A stretch of 64,000 nt of DNA, taken from NCBI RefSeq assembly GCF_002127325.2, contig NC_035436.2:106601591-106665590 (forward strand), given 5' to 3'. Below the pieces are notes generated by a model. The model ran no database searches and had not been told where the DNA came from. It worked only from the letters and a program-made list of their open reading frames with translations. Shown one piece after another: positions 24,115-36,689 of this stretch. Numbering within the stretch: the first letter of the stretch is position 1; each line of letters starts with the position of its first letter. Made by a program: the position numbers and the translations under genes. This stretch comes from Helianthus annuus (Eukaryota > Streptophyta > Magnoliopsida > Asterales > Asteraceae).

Positions 24115-25426
24115 AGGGTGTGGTGGGTCACATGAAAATTGGAGTTGTATGAAAGAAACGGACGATCAACAAGAATTGGTAAACTACATTGATAATAGAC
24201 CTAGGCCGTCGGGTCCTCCAACGGGAACTTATAACCAAGGATGGCGAAACCACCCAAACCTTGGTTGGAGAGAACCCGACAATAGTAGCAACCAACAAAC
24301 CCAACGAACAAACTTTCAACAACCAAGAAATGAGTCACAAAATTTCTCTCAACAACCAAGTGGACGAGAAAGGCTTGAAGATACTGTATCTCGCCTCATC
24401 TCCGACACTAAAAAGAAAAACTCGGAAAGATTTCTACAATTAGAATCAAATTTTAGAAATCAACAAGCTAGTATTCAAAACATAGAAAAACAATTAAATC
24501 AAATAGCTCAAAATTTTGCCGAGAGACCGCAAGGCGCATTACCTAGCAATACCGAAACAAACCCAAAAGCGCAAGTTCACCTCATCACGCTACGAAACCG
24601 CAACGTAGGGCCTGCAGAAGCGCCACCGCCAACAGAAGAAACGGCACCCACACCTCTGCAGGAAAAGAACTCCCCTCCATCACCAGAGCCTACCAAAGCT
24701 CCTCGAGTCCCGTACCCTGGTAGGTTAATTCGTCAGAAGACCAATGAGCAATTCGCGAAGTTCGAAAGTCTATTAAAGCAATTGCATGTCAATATTCATT
24801 TTATTGAGGTCCTAACCCAAATGCCCAAATACTCTAAGTTCATGAGGGACTTCCTCACTCATAAAAAGAAAATTGAAAATTTGCAATTAGTCAATTTAGG
24901 CGAAGAATGCTCTGCCCTCGTACTCAATAAACTTCCCCAAATGAAAATCGATCCCGGAAGCTTCACGATTCCCTGCTCAATAGGGGAGTCCCCCGTTCGT
25001 AATGCCCTAGCCGATCTTGGGGCTAGCATTAACCTCATGCCCTCATCAATGTTTAAAAGACTTGGCCTGGGAACCACGAGTCCTACAAAAATGAGCATAC
25101 AACTCGCTGATCGATCCGTCAAATTCCCACAAGGTGTCATTGAAAATGTCTTGGTAAAAGTAAGCAGATTCGTCTATCCAGCCGACTTTGTCATACTCGA
25201 TATGGAGGAAGACACCGAGGTCCCCCTCATACTAGGGAGACTATTTCTTGCCACCGCACAAGCGGTGGTAGATATGAATGACGGAACACTCACCTTGAGG
25301 TATGGGGATGATGAAGTAAAATTCGGAGTTGGGAAGAGAATAGAGGACGACGACCCGGTCAACTACATGAAGGTTATTGATTCAAGCATGGATGCTGCTC
25401 TCCGACGGTGTAACATAGGACGCTAA
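24077..25426 (+). CDS. Gag C-terminus and aspartic protease domain (449 aa), Athila-like element
   Basis: Continues gag after the frame change. A zinc-knuckle-like CEGCGGSHENWSC lies at about residues 13-25. A Gln/Asn-rich linker and a proline-rich stretch (PPPTEETAPTP) follow. From about 290 to 400 is a retropepsin fold with ADLGASINLMPSSMFKRLGL (catalytic Asp at about 313; DLG in place of DSG is usual in this family) and the second half (VPLILGRLFLATAQAVVDM). After the stop at 25426 there is no RT or integrase, unlike autonomous relatives. The actual start is not the ATG at 24077 but the upstream frame. Confidence 0.85.
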   Translation: MEMTKTVLVMACEGCGGSHENWSCMKETDDQQELVNYIDNRPRPSGPPTGTYNQGWRNHPNLGWREPDNSSNQQTQRTNFQQPRNESQNFSQQPSGRERLEDTVSRLISDTKKKNSERFLQLESNFRNQQASIQNIEKQLNQIAQNFAERPQGALPSNTETNPKAQVHLITLRNRNVGPAEAPPPTEETAPTPLQEKNSPPSPEPTKAPRVPYPGRLIRQKTNEQFAKFESLLKQLHVNIHFIEVLTQMPKYSKFMRDFLTHKKKIENLQLVNLGEECSALVLNKLPQMKIDPGSFTIPCSIGESPVRNALADLGASINLMPSSMFKRLGLGTTSPTKMSIQLADRSVKFPQGVIENVLVKVSRFVYPADFVILDMEEDTEVPLILGRLFLATAQAVVDMNDGTLTLRYGDDEVKFGVGKRIEDDDPVNYMKVIDSSMDAALRRCNIGR

Positions 25427-27215
25427 GCATCCCACTCAGAAAATATATAACCTCACATTGGGTCTAGCCAAGGACCCTTATAAACGTGGCGCACCACGGA
25501 GGCATTCCGCGGAACTATCCTTAGTCTAGTTTAATCTTTTAGTTTTAATTTGCAGGAATAAAACACACTCGTGGTGATAATGGATGAAAAAGGGAACGAG
25601 AAAAATGACCCCTTGCACAAAGAACGAAGCAACCCGACACAAATCTCCATTACAGAAGGCTCAACACGGGCCGTGCTCAACCAACACGGCCCCGTGCTGA
25701 ACCACCTGCAGAAAAACGCCCAGTTCAGGTAACTGGACACGGGCCGTGTTCACCAGACACGCCCCCGTGTCCAGGCTTCTGTCTCATTTCCTTAATTTCT
25801 GTTACTGGCACCTGAACACGGGGCCGTGTCCTGTCCCCACGGGGCCGTGTCCAGACGGCCAGTAACATAAATCTTTGCTTTTTAACACCACATTGCACAT
25901 CCAATCAACCTAAAAATTTATTTTTGGGACACATTGAGGACAATGTGTAATTTAAGTGTGGGGGGGGGGGGGGAGCTAACACTTTGAAATTTTGCAAGTC
26001 CTAACAACAAGCCTTACACAAAACTCTATTGGAACCGCTAAACACCCCAAATTTTTTACAAAAAATTTTCATTTTTTTTACTTGTCTAAAGTTTAAGTTA
26101 GGAATCACAAGATTAATAAGGTTATATTTTTATAAAATTTACAACCGAGAGCGTCGTGATAACAAGAATCAACATAAGAAAATTATGAAACGGCATAACA
26201 AGTCTCGTTAAAATTTGATTATATATACTTGATCACATTAAAAACCCATTCCCACAAAAGTGAGTTTTGAGCCTTTATTGAGCATACAAATTTACATCTT
26301 TAGACTAAATGCTCATTTTTCGTTTCTCGTGTGAATAGCCGCTTGGTTCTTACAACTCTAGAACTTGCCACGACGATTCATTCCCGGTCCTTACCAACTT
26401 AAACCCAAGTAAGTAAATGATGGAGGCATTAGGACTAACCATTTTTCTTTCTACACCATTATTTTTCATTTTTTTTACCACCTACCCAAAATCCCCCTAG
26501 TTAACCCCTTTGAGCCTAAACCTTTCGTTTCTTTACCCTAAACCCTTTTTACCCACCGAAAACCCTTTTTATTTTTCACCCTTTATTTTAGTAACAAGCT
26601 CGGTTTTTCGCAAGCCCGTTCTTTTATGTGACTGAAAAAAAAATGATGAAGTTAAAAACAAACAAGGTATGCAAACAAAAGCTTGTTTGGAGAAATACTT
26701 CAAAATAAAAAGTCACTAAAAACAAAGTGTGTTACGAAAACCGACGCTTTTTACGCTTTTCGCCCTTTTACTAACCACTAACCCAACCACCTACCTTTAG
26801 CCCAAGCCTAACCCTTCACCCAAAAAGTCCTCTTGATATTTTACAAAGGTATAAAAGTTAAAAAGGAGGAGGATTGATTGCTTGGCAAGCCTATGGAAGG
26901 CGTAAGTTCCATGCCGCTCTCGAGTGATTCACTAAAAAATACACCTTCGGCCGAGTGTTGAGTGATTCCTCCCGTGAGGTATGTGAACTTGTATATAAAT
27001 GGAATTTTAAAAAAGGCATGTTATGCCCAAATAAGTAATTTATCCTATGAAACGTTCTAACTAAATCATAACGAATAGAATTGTAAATAAATAAAAATAA
27101 AACCCAAAAAGATCTTGGATTCCCGACACTCTATGACAAGCCAAAACCCTTCTCTTCTACCCATTCCATTTGGGAGTGTAAGCCACATTTAAAGAGTTTT
27201 GCTTGAGGACAAGCA
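25427..27215 (+). other. 3' interior of the Athila-like element, noncoding
   Basis: Three pairs of CACGGGCCGTG-type palindromes (25666/25685, 25738/25758, 25816/25838). A 14-G run at 25960-25973 follows TTTAAGTGTG and a GAGGACAA motif, resembling the real plus-strand primer at 27216. The remainder (26000-27200) is A+T-rich and shows nothing recognisable. Confidence 0.7.
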
Positions 27216-27237
27216 AAAGTTCAAGTGTGGGGGTATT
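27216..27237 (+). promoter_or_regulatory. Polypurine tract of the Athila-like element
   Basis: AGTTCAAGTGTGGGGGTATT directly before the 3' LTR, preceded by TTGAGGACAAGC. The same wording occurs at about 25934-25973. Confidence 0.78.
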
Positions 27238-28933
27238 TGATATGTGTAAAATGCAACATATAAATGACATCAATTAAGGCATAAAACTAACCCTTTTTAA
27301 GTACTAATGTTGGAAAAAGAGTGTTTTTGTCTTCCTTTTTGTATTTTCAGGATGAAATGAGCTCAAATTCACAAAAGAAGCAAAAAGACAGCTAATTCTA
27401 ACATAAATACAAGAAAAGGAATAAAAGTAGACTGCCCGAACCCTCAACGGCATCTCCCCAAGCAAAGAAGAGAAAACAGAAGCCTGAACACGCCTCGTGC
27501 TCAGCCAGCACGGGGCCGTGCCCAAGAAGCAGCAGAAAAGACAAACCTGTAGAAGCTTCTATTGCCCACCACGGGGCCGTGTCCAGTGAGCACGGGGGTG
27601 TGGTGAAAGTACATCAGGTGCATTAATTGTAATTGCGAATTACAATTAATGAAGAGAGATAGTGTCAGACGAGCACGGGGGCGTGTCCAGCGGACACGGG
27701 TCTGTGCCCAGCCTTCTGTTCAGCCTATAAATAGGAGTGCTTGGTTTCATTCCAACTCATCCCTTGGCACACCACCTCTCTCACACTTCATCCATCACCC
27801 ACCACCACCATAACACCATCATCCACCACCATCATCCATTGTCCATCGTAGAGTGTGTGAGTCGTCTCGGGATCCAAGATTGATCGTAAGAGTTCTTGAC
27901 AATCAAGGCCTTGTTTGCCTAAGTCTCTTACATCACTTGGTGAAGACAAGTGTTTAGTATAATACTTTTTACTTTTAATCTTTTGCACTTTTTATTTGGT
28001 TTTGTATTAATGACTTTAATAACTAGTTGCTTATGTTGAAGGTGATCTTTCCTTATCGTTTGTCCGTGGTGTCTTGGCATTATTTTACTGTCTATATAAA
28101 ATAAAAGATTTTCACCATTCATATCTCCACGGTCTATATGGAGGTATGTTGGCTACCTGGTCGGGGGTTAAGGGAACGGTTTGGTAAGGGTCTTGCCCTT
28201 GTTCAGCGTTTAGAGGTCCTGCAAGGGACCTGGGTCAAATTTAGTAGGATCTCCTTCAATTCCCATAGGTATTGGATGACGGTGATCCAAACTCTTTGAC
28301 CCCCTCATAAGTTAACTACTATTAATACTATAACCCGGCTATTTAGGACTGTATCCATGCTGACTCAGACTACTTAGCCGAGGGTAACGTCACCGCCAAA
28401 AGCGGGGCCTACCATAACTTGCATTAATAACTTAATTCATTATCTTCCAATAATCCAACCCTTTAGGATTGTATCCTTGCTGACTCAAACTACTGGGTTG
28501 AGGGTAACGTCGCCTTCAAAAGAGGGGCCTACTACGATAACTAAGATAATCTCCTAAACAAGTGCAAAAGTGCGAAAATAATCAAAGGTTATACTAATAC
28601 ACGAGTCGGAACCAAGTGATTCATCTTGTCTATCTGTTTTTATTTTATTTTTATTTTTCAGCATTTACTTAGTTTTTATTTTCTTAGTTTAAAAACATTT
28701 TTTCTAACTTTTTGATTTGATTAGACGTTGAGGATAAACCGGTACTAAAAGCTCTTGTGTCCTTGGACGACCTCGGTATCTTACCAACACTATACTACGT
28801 CCACGATGGGTGCACTTGCCTATATGTGTGTTTAGTGTTAGTAAATATCGTGCTTTATAAATTTAAAACTTGGCTAAAGGTGTAAAAAGGGCTTAATTAT
28901 ATATCTAAATTATATTACACTACACACGCATCA
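27238..28933 (+). repeat. 3' LTR of the Athila-like element
   Basis: 1696 bp, TGATATGTG...CGCATCA, very close to the 5' LTR. TATA box at 27726-27733. Confidence 0.93.
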
Positions 28934-31900
28934 CTTCCTCAGGCGGGGCGCGTAAGCCTTAGCCAAATCTTACGCGGGGCGTGTGGGCCTGTCAGACAGA
29001 AACAATGAATCTGGTCATTTTGCACGATTTTGATGGTTTTGATGGGTGGTTTTCATTACTAGGGGCTGGTTTGTGTGCTCTCCAAGTCCCCCAATCAGCC
29101 TATGCCACTTGTATGGCTTGGATCATTGCCTCCTCTCCAAGAAATGATCCTAATGGTTGCAAAAAACTATATATAGGCCATCCCTTCACTTGTTTCATTG
29201 CTCATTCACTTCTCATCTCTTCTTCATCTGATTTGGAAGGCTCCCTCAAGTGTTAGGAGCTCTCTAAGTCTTATTGGGAACTTGGTTTTCTTGTAGAAAA
29301 GATAGCAAGGACCCATTGTGAGCATTCTTTCATTCTTTTTATTGTTTTCCTAGCTTGGAAGTCAAATATAGTTTGACTTTCAGCTTTGACCACGAGTTGG
29401 TCAACGAGAAGTTCGTTTGAACTTCGCAACGTGAGCGTAATCACGTTGGTTATAGTCCTTAGTGACTATACCAATTGATTACCACGTTGACTAGGTGTAG
29501 TGACGAGTCAAAGTTTCGGTCAAAATGCGTTTTAGCACGCATTTTGCAACGGGACTACTATTAGGTATCAAAACACTTTGTTTTGATACCAAATCAATAG
29601 GTTAAACATGCTTTGACATGTTTAAACTCGTCACTAATAGTTAGTGCTTGTTTAGAGTCGTAAGTCGAGCGGTCTAAACCACCGCTTAGACTTTCGAACT
29701 CGACCCGTTTGGTCGATCTTTAGGATCCGACCAAGCATGGTTAGTGACCATAGATGCATAGGCAATAACCTTCCGAGGTTATACCTTATGGTCACCGAGT
29801 TTAAGTAGTTGTATGATAGGTAGATTATATGCCTTAGGTAAATTACCAAAATGCCATTTTCATGCATAATTGGACTTTAAGCATATGTAACCTAACTTTT
29901 GTCACCTAAACTAATTATGCGACCTATTTAAACATGTTTAGGCATATAATACTTGTCATAGGACTAGTTAGACGTCTCGAACGCGCGTTTGCGCGCACGA
30001 CGCGTTAAAGTGGCGTAAGCTACCTTAATGGGCCGCGATGGGTCGAAAGCACTTAGGTTAGGTTCCAATTTAGAATGTAGGCTTTGTTAAACCATATCAC
30101 ATGAGTTCCTACACTCATTTGGTTTACAAGACCTCATTCTTTCCGATCTTCCGATTTAGGCGTCTGTTGTTTGACTAGCGATCCGATACTAGGTACCACT
30201 TGATTCCTTGATTGCCCGAGCCTTGATAGTTCACAAAATCAGGGATATCCTACAATCTCAAGTGAGTACATAGTTCCCCTATTTTATTGTTTTCAATTGT
30301 TTTGGGGTGATTCATATGTACAAAACGAATTTCAAGGTTTAAACGAGGATTTCAAAAACGATGGTTTATACTAAACTAATAACGATTTCAATAAGGTGAA
30401 CAAGACTTGTTGGTTGTATTTACATAACAAATGACATTCATTAGCTCTGATCAAGCCGACCAGTATTAGGTTATGGTACCATAGGATCTGACAAATCCCT
30501 TTATCAGACTACACCCATGGTTATGTGTGGGGGGTTATGTAGGTAACGACCGAATCTGTTATTGTTAACTTACCCTTTGGTGGTTTGTTAATGCGAGAAA
30601 CTAGTTAGACGAGTCACAAAGGTTTGAATGTTGTTAGCAAGACGACCAAAAGTAGTTTCACTATTAAAACGAATACGATCTTGGTACGAGTTAAACAATT
30701 TGAAACGAGATACACGATTTGAAACGAGTTAGACGAGTTAAACGATTGGTTTTGGGTAGTGATTAGATAATGGGACGGGTGTAGTATGATAGAATCATGG
30801 TAGATACGCCGCTGGTACATCTTATATATAAGTGCTTCTATCATATTACATTGTGTGTCATTATTTAGTTCACTGGGGAAACGATTTTGAAACGGTGTCA
30901 CACAACGAGGTTTTCAAAACCATATAAACCATACGAGTTTTATTAACGAGTTTTTTTCGAGATGTTTACAAGTTGTTATACTAAAACAAATGTTTTTGAG
31001 TTAAGAGTCATGGCTACGAGATTTTATAAACTATAACCAATTTGATTTGAGTTGGTTAATTATGTTGCAATACACTTTTCTAAACGAGGTTTGTATTTTG
31101 ACTCATGTAGTCTAACGAGATACTGCAACATATAAACAAGCCATGAATCCGATACTCCCATAAAACCTATGTACTCGCCAGCATTTCTTTGCTGACTTTA
31201 CTTTTTACATATGTTTCAGGTGGTATTGCTTGATGTTGCTTGCTAGGAAGCTTGTGTCACATAGGACCTGGACGAGGCCTTAGTGATTTAAAAACAGTTA
31301 TAAACAATATGTAGTTTGTTTGTTTTGATTTAAAGACAATGTACATTACATAATAATTCAATAAAACAAAACATTTGGTTACCATGGTTGTGAAACAATA
31401 ATTCTGTTGCAACACTCCCCGACGTTTCCACCACGGTTTGTTGTTTTAACGTGGTCGGGGTGTGACATTGATGTTATCATTTTTCAAACTCTTTTTCTCA
31501 ACAACGATTGGTGTTTTACCCTTCACATCAACTTTCTTTTGTTGAGTCTTCACAGTTTCAGTCTTAGAGTTCATGTTGGTACACTTTCGTGCAATGTGAC
31601 CAACTTGGTTACATCTGAAACATGTTCGAGTATCAGCCACTCGACTTATGCCTTCAGACTGAGACTGAGAAGCTCTTTTCTCAAAGAACTCTTTGTTTGA
31701 TTTTGAAAAAATTTCTTTCTCTTCATCAGCAAGTGAACTCGAACTATTCACAAACTTTTTCTTCTCGACAAACCTCTTGTTTGGAACATTTCTTTTCTGA
31801 TACGGCTTACCCCCCGATAACCACCTGACCAGTTGTTTCTGTTGTTATTGTAAAAACGTGGTGGATTAACAGATTTCTTGTTGTAACCTTTTTCTTTCTC

Positions 31901-34900
31901 AAACCTCATTTTACTTTTATTTTGACTCAGATTGTTCACTTCTGACATTTCAACTTCAACCAATTTGAAAAAATTTGTCAATTTGTTCATGTTAACATTC
32001 TCAATCGGAAACTCTGAATCCGAAAACAACTTATCTGAACCCAACATCTTGTACATAACAAGATTTGATTCTTCATTTAAGTTGTTCTTGGACTTTTGTT
32101 TCGGAATGTATTTGTCCAAGAAACACCCATCTTCCTCAGTAGTGTCATTATCCGTTTTTAGCACATTTTCAACAACACCTTTTACAATATCATTTTGAAC
32201 ACTATCGTCATTGGAAGACATTAACGTGACATCAATGTTCTCCGGAAGTTTAACTTCACTTTCTTCCTCAATTTCAACCAACCCAGATTGTTTTTTCGTG
32301 TAGTTATCAAGAACAGGTGGTGGAACTCTATGAAAACCCACCCCGGTTCCATCAGAATAAACATCTTCGCCAGCTTTGTTTTTCTCTATGGGTTTGGGAA
32401 CAATGTGTTGCAAAACAAAGCTTGCAGAGCTGTAACTATTAAGCTTCAACTGGATTCGCTCGTTTTCAATTCCAGCCTCTTGAAATTTAAGTTTCAGTTT
32501 AGCGATTTCATCCAGTTGTTTGTTGATTGATTCTTCTTTTACTCTCAGCACTGCTTTTAAATGCTCGTTTTCTTTAAAAGTTTTATCATTTCGATCATCA
32601 CTATCTTTCATTGTGCTTTTGAGTTTTTCAAACTTTTCAGAAATTTGACGGTTTTCAAGAATTAACTTTTCATTTTCTTTTTTAACTTTTTCATGATCAA
32701 TTTTATCATTTTCAATTTGGCTAGTTAATTCTCTTATCCATTCAGTTGAAGCTTTAACTGTTTTGTCACGATTGAGAATTTGATTCTCAACGCTTCTGAC
32801 CTTTGCTCTCAGATCATCAACTTTCTTTCCGTTGAGATACGTGACTGTATTACAAAATTTGCACTCTTTGTTGCAATTTTTGCAATCAACATTTCCATCA
32901 GTTTTCTTACCTGACGCATTTGTTGACATGTTTGAACTGACCTGGCTTTTTGACTCAGACACGGAGTTAGAGTCTACCTCAAATGCCTTAGCAGCCAGCA
33001 CTTTGTCAGCCATTTTTCCCAAGTTCTCAGCAGTCAACTTCTGCGTTGTATCAATAACCCCAGTATCAATCTTCTTTGATTTCTCTTGCTCTTCTTTCTC
33101 CTTTCTCTCTTTCTCTTCTTTCTCCTTTTTCTCTTTCTCTTCTTTCTCTTTCTCGTCTCTAGTTTCCCACCATTTATTCTGCCAATACTCATCTTCTTCT
33201 TTTAACTCCTTGATTATGGCTTCGATATCAAGCGTTTTGTCATCGATCGCAATGTTTCCATATGGGTCAAGATAACACTCTCTTTCCGGATCCCATCTTC
33301 TCGCTCTCCTCGCTTCCAGATAGATACAAGAAATTCTAATGATTCTGTTCTCAGCAATCATTTTTCTGTATCTATACTTCTGCTCTCCAGTTCGATTATC
33401 TTTCCAAGGAATAGGTTCGTCGTTTTTCGCCATGAATGCGTAACCAATCGCATCTTCTTCTGGTAGAACCTCTTGACTCCAATCATACCCCTCATCATCA
33501 TAAATCACCGCAAGAGCTCTAGATTTCTCTTTGTTGTCTTCAACCTGCTTCAATCTAGGCGGCTCGGATTTATTCTGATGATAAATTGCCTTCTTGTAAT
33601 AATCATCTCTGAAAGGATTTTCCGATTCATCAGCATATGCATTTCTGCATTCTCGCTTGAAGTAACCTTTCTGCTTACACTTGTAGCACGCCACTTTGGA
33701 TTTATCGAACCCCAGCTTGGTAGATGGACCACCAATTGTCTTCTTGCCGATAATTTCCATAAAATGCTGTGCTCGACGAACGGCACTAGCCATAGCCCAA
33801 CGAATATCAATTAACTCCATTTTTTCAGGATCTATTTGATCATAGTCCTCTTTCATTAGGTTGGTGTTGCCTATCATCCCTACGACTAATCCTTCATACG
33901 ATTCCAACACAGATGCTAGGAAGATCATCTGCTGTTTAGCCGATTCTTCATCAAAATTCTGAGCATTCTTCAAGTCTATTGCAATGTTACATTGAAAACG
34001 ATTCTTTGCATCAGAATGACTTGTAGATGATGAAGATCCACTATGATAACCACTGTGATTTCCACTGCTTTGACCACTTTGACTTTCTTTGTTTGATGTA
34101 GACACATTCTCAGCAGAAAACGCAGTTTTGGGAGAAGTTGCTTTTGGCATCATGCTTTTTGGATAATACAAATCCAAATTCTGCTGATAGGATGAGTGAT
34201 TGACTTTGTACGTCTTCTTCAATTCCAACTCATGACATTCAAGTCTCTCAATCACCAAATCCACAGTCAACTTTGCAGGCTCAATTGTGTTTTTCAGCAT
34301 AAGCGCATAATATCTCTAATCCATCTCGTCTGGTAATGAATCGAACAGTTTGTCGACAAGCTCTTCATCAGGAAATCTGATATCATGTCTTGCTAATTCC
34401 AACTTCAGATGACCAAACCTTTCTATCATTTTACAGACTGACTCATTCTTTGGACAACCAAACATATCAAACTCTTTCTTAAGAAGTTTCTTTTTACTTT
34501 TTACAATTTCAGCACTTCCTAGACATTTTTTTCTAGCTTATTCCAGAGATCTTTTGCATTTGAATAATTGATCAATGAGATTATGTCTTCCCGAACGGAT
34601 TGAAATAACAATGCCACACATTTTTGCTCAGCTACAAATGCATCAATCTCTTTAGCTGATCTTAACGTTTCACCATTTTTGTTTCCATTTTCATAACCGT
34701 TTTTCAAACTTTTCCAGCTGGGAAATGCAAATGCCATCAACCAATCTTCAAACTTTCTTGACCACCGACTGTATTCCTCGATAGCCATTAGCTTTGGAGG
34801 TTTATTGAAGGTTCCAAAAGCACTTTCCGATTCCCAAGCTTCCTTTTTCTTCTCTTTCGGCAGATTCTCATTTTCTTTGCTTGATGAAGTATCATCGTTT

Positions 34901-34989
34901 CTGGAATTTCCCGTGAACGCGTACATGTCACTGAACATATTCAAAAATATATCATCCATCTTGAATATACCTACAAAATCAGCCAACAC

Positions 34990-35550
34990 TTAGAAAAATT
35001 TTCAAATTTTTGAAAAATGTGACAAATGAGCGAAACTATCAACTATTGTGACAGATAAGCGAAACCACCCTAGTCTGTATAAGCGAAAGTAACAAATTGG
35101 TCGTATGAGCGACACTATGCTTGTCAGTAAGAGCGAAACTATATAGTTCGTATGAGCGAAAGTCAAATGTCCGTTCAAGCGAAACCTGTATGTTCATTCG
35201 AGCGAAACTATCAAGTTCTTTCGAGCGAAAGTACCGTAAAAGCGAAACCTGTATGTTCGAATAAGTGAAACTACAGATTGTTTTCAAGCAAAAGCTATGT
35301 ATTACGAGCGAAACCTTCGATGTCCGGATAAGCGGAACCTAGTTTTTAACTGATTTTAACCCTTTTTAAGCCGTGTTTTAACCTAAAACTTTCTAGGGTT
35401 TGTTAATTGTATGTTTTACACGTTATACTCGATTTTTAGGCCATTTCAACCATAGGAACCAGTTCAATTCGAAAAAGTATGAGAGAAAGTGAGTAGAAAT
35501 GAGAGAATTCTGTAGAATCAAGCTGTAGTAGTATGAACTCCTCGTCCTGA
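34990..35550 (-). repeat. Copia-A leader with an array of TTTCGCTT-type motifs
   Basis: Noncoding 5' leader in the minus sense. About a dozen AAGCGAAA/GAGCGAAA words (reverse complement TTTCGCTT/TTTCGCTC) lie at 35030-35345, spaced about 20-30 bp, often with an ACA-type word between them. The Copia-B and Copia-C leaders carry the same array. Confidence 0.88.
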
Positions 35551-35562
35551 GCTCTGATACCA
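35551..35562 (-). promoter_or_regulatory. Primer binding site of Copia-A
   Basis: GCTCTGATACCA on the plus strand is the exact complement of TGGTATCAGAGC, the initiator-Met tRNA site, two bases from the LTR. Confidence 0.9.
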
Positions 35563-35564
35563 CT

Positions 35565-35997
35565 TGTTGGACCGTGTTCCGACCCTAAACAGTCAGTTGA
35601 GAACATTCATCTTCACGTACGAAGGCGGAATCAACGTAAATTACACAGCTTTTCCTATTCAATTCCTTCTCTTTAATTGCTTTCTGATTACAATTTGACA
35701 GAGTTTCGTTACAAAAGCAATCCACAAGTTCCGCTCCAACGTACACGAATGACTGATCAGGTTTCGCTCAACCTGACTATTTATAGTCCACATGCTTTCG
35801 CTTATACGACATGCCGTATAAGCGAAACTACCTGCTAAACCACATGAGCGAAACCATATTGACACATAAGCGGAACTACTTCTACACATGTTCACAAAAG
35901 CAAAACTACAACATAAACTTCTAATTTGACTTTCAAGAACCTATGTTGACCTAAGATGTAATGCAGACGTAGTCAACAGACATTCCATGCATCAACA
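35565..35997 (-). repeat. 5' LTR of Copia-A
   Basis: 433 bp. Minus-strand TATA at 35777-35786, with the TTTCGCTTATACG-type inverted repeat just upstream in the element's sense. Confidence 0.94.
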
Positions 35998-36235
35998 AGT
36001 AAGCTGATTGTGTTTCTGAAAATAAAACAAGTTCATTAATTTGAAACTTGAATTTTTTTTAAAAAAACAAAAATCAAAAACAGTTTGTGATATCTTCAAG
36101 GTCATTAGATTGGACTTGGATGATTAACTGTGAGGGAGTTGGATTCTCAAATTTTTGCCAAATCATAAAATTTGTTGATAGAGGAAATTGAATTACCAGG
36201 TTATGATTCCTGGAAGTCTAAAATGTTGTTACTTA
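35998..36235 (+). other. Copia-D 3' noncoding region, second segment
   Basis: Sits between Copia-A and Copia-B. Its reverse complement matches Copia-E near 62870-63040, continuing exactly where 5819-7269 stopped. Noncoding. Confidence 0.85.
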
Positions 36236-36687
36236 TGTTGGTGCACTACATCTGTTGATTTCGTCTTGGATCGAGTCATTCATTGTATTGTATAGATTAG
36301 GGAAAGTTTTACGAGAAAACTGGGAATTATATGTGTTTATAGTAAAGGTTTCGCTCATAGGGATATTTAGGAGAGGTTTCGCTTATATGTACCTGAAGGT
36401 TTCGCTTATATGAACACATGAGGTTTCGCTCATGTGTGCATGTACGTAAAAGCGAAACCTCCAGGCCTATATATAGCATGTCATTCGAGCGAAACCATAA
36501 GGATTCCTTGGTATTCCACGCCGAAGTGCTGCGGTGTGAAGAACAAGCTGTAATTAGTGTCATATTAATACAAACAGTAGATTAAGTGAATATTCAGTTG
36601 TCTCTACCTACGTTTCTTGTTATTCCGCACCTGAAACGAAGTTGAACGCCTCTGATCAACTCGTTCGGGTCGAACCATGATCCTACA
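36236..36687 (+). repeat. 5' LTR of Copia-B
   Basis: TGTTGGTGCAC...GATCCTACA. TATA TATATATAG at 36468-36476. Upstream are four GGTTTCGCT motifs and an inverted one (AAAGCGAAACC at about 36449), forming an imperfect palindrome. Confidence 0.94.
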
Positions 36688-36689
36688 AG

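Larger units (their letters stand above)
21119..28933 (+). mobile_element. Athila-like Gypsy element with gag and protease only
   Basis: Begins TGATATGTG and ends CGCATCA, with duplication cttcc at 21114-21118 and 28934-28938. LTRs are 1695 and 1696 bp with few differences. The 7.8-kb element encodes gag and a protease domain but no RT, RNase H or integrase, so it is non-autonomous. The non-tRNA-Met primer site and the gag family place it with the non-chromoviral Gypsy elements (Athila/Tat side), by recall. Confidence 0.93.
13203..31467 (+). mobile_element. Gypsy-B: gag-bearing, pol-deleted Ty3/Gypsy element, split by an Athila-like element
   Basis: Duplication ttgat at 13198-13202 and 31468-31472. 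Both LTRs measure 3369 bp once the Athila-like insertion and its duplicated bases are removed, so no net length has changed. Without the insertion the element is about 10.4 kb. The interior (16572-20278) has an intact gag, fragments of RT and RNase H, and no integrase. It is non-autonomous. Confidence 0.95.
20279..31467 (+). repeat. 3' LTR of Gypsy-B, in two pieces
   Basis: Pieces 20279-21118 and 28939-31467, separated by the Athila-like element; 28934-28938 is the duplicated cttcc. The sum is 3369 bp, equal to the 5' LTR. TATA box at 29168-29176. Confidence 0.94.
12942..34959 (-). pseudogene. Copia-A gag, split by Gypsy-B and broken by a frameshift and a stop
   Basis: The coding pieces on the minus strand are 34959-31473 and 13202-12942, joined across Gypsy-B and its duplicated ttgat. 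The start at 34959 reads MDDIFLNMF, matching MDTEFYNAC of Copia-B. The N-terminal part (NKPPKLMAIEEYSRWSRKFEDWL) looks like a UBN2/DUF4219-type Copia capsid. A one-base loss in an A run at about 34528-34536 shifts the frame, and TAG at 34316-34318 stops it. A first zinc knuckle has lost its histidine (CYKCKQKGYFKREC). A K/E-rich coiled coil of about 50 residues lies near 33090-33190, followed by a second predicted coiled coil. A second knuckle, CFRCNQVGHIARKC near 31615, is intact. The protein ends EAWVDTMFD. At roughly 1,250 residues it is far longer than usual Copia capsid proteins. Confidence 0.88.
7270..35997 (-). mobile_element. Copia-A: near-complete Copia retrotransposon with gag and pol, split by Gypsy-B
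   Basis: Bounded by LTRs TGTTGGACC...CAACA and a perfect 5-bp duplication agtaa (7265-7269 and 35998-36002). On the minus strand the order is 5' LTR, primer site, leader array, gag, pol, 3' noncoding block, purine tract, 3' LTR. Gypsy-B occupies 13203-31467 within the distal part of gag; without it the element is about 10.5 kb. It is the only Copia here with pol. Gag and pol carry several stops and a frameshift, so it is not functional as it stands. RT and integrase look SIRE-like to me, from memory. Confidence 0.95.

Noticed and set aside
35030..35345. Regular motif array that might suggest CRISPR
   Set aside because: The repeats are short (8-12 bp), variable and irregularly spaced, spacers are not unique, and this is a eukaryotic retrotransposon leader.
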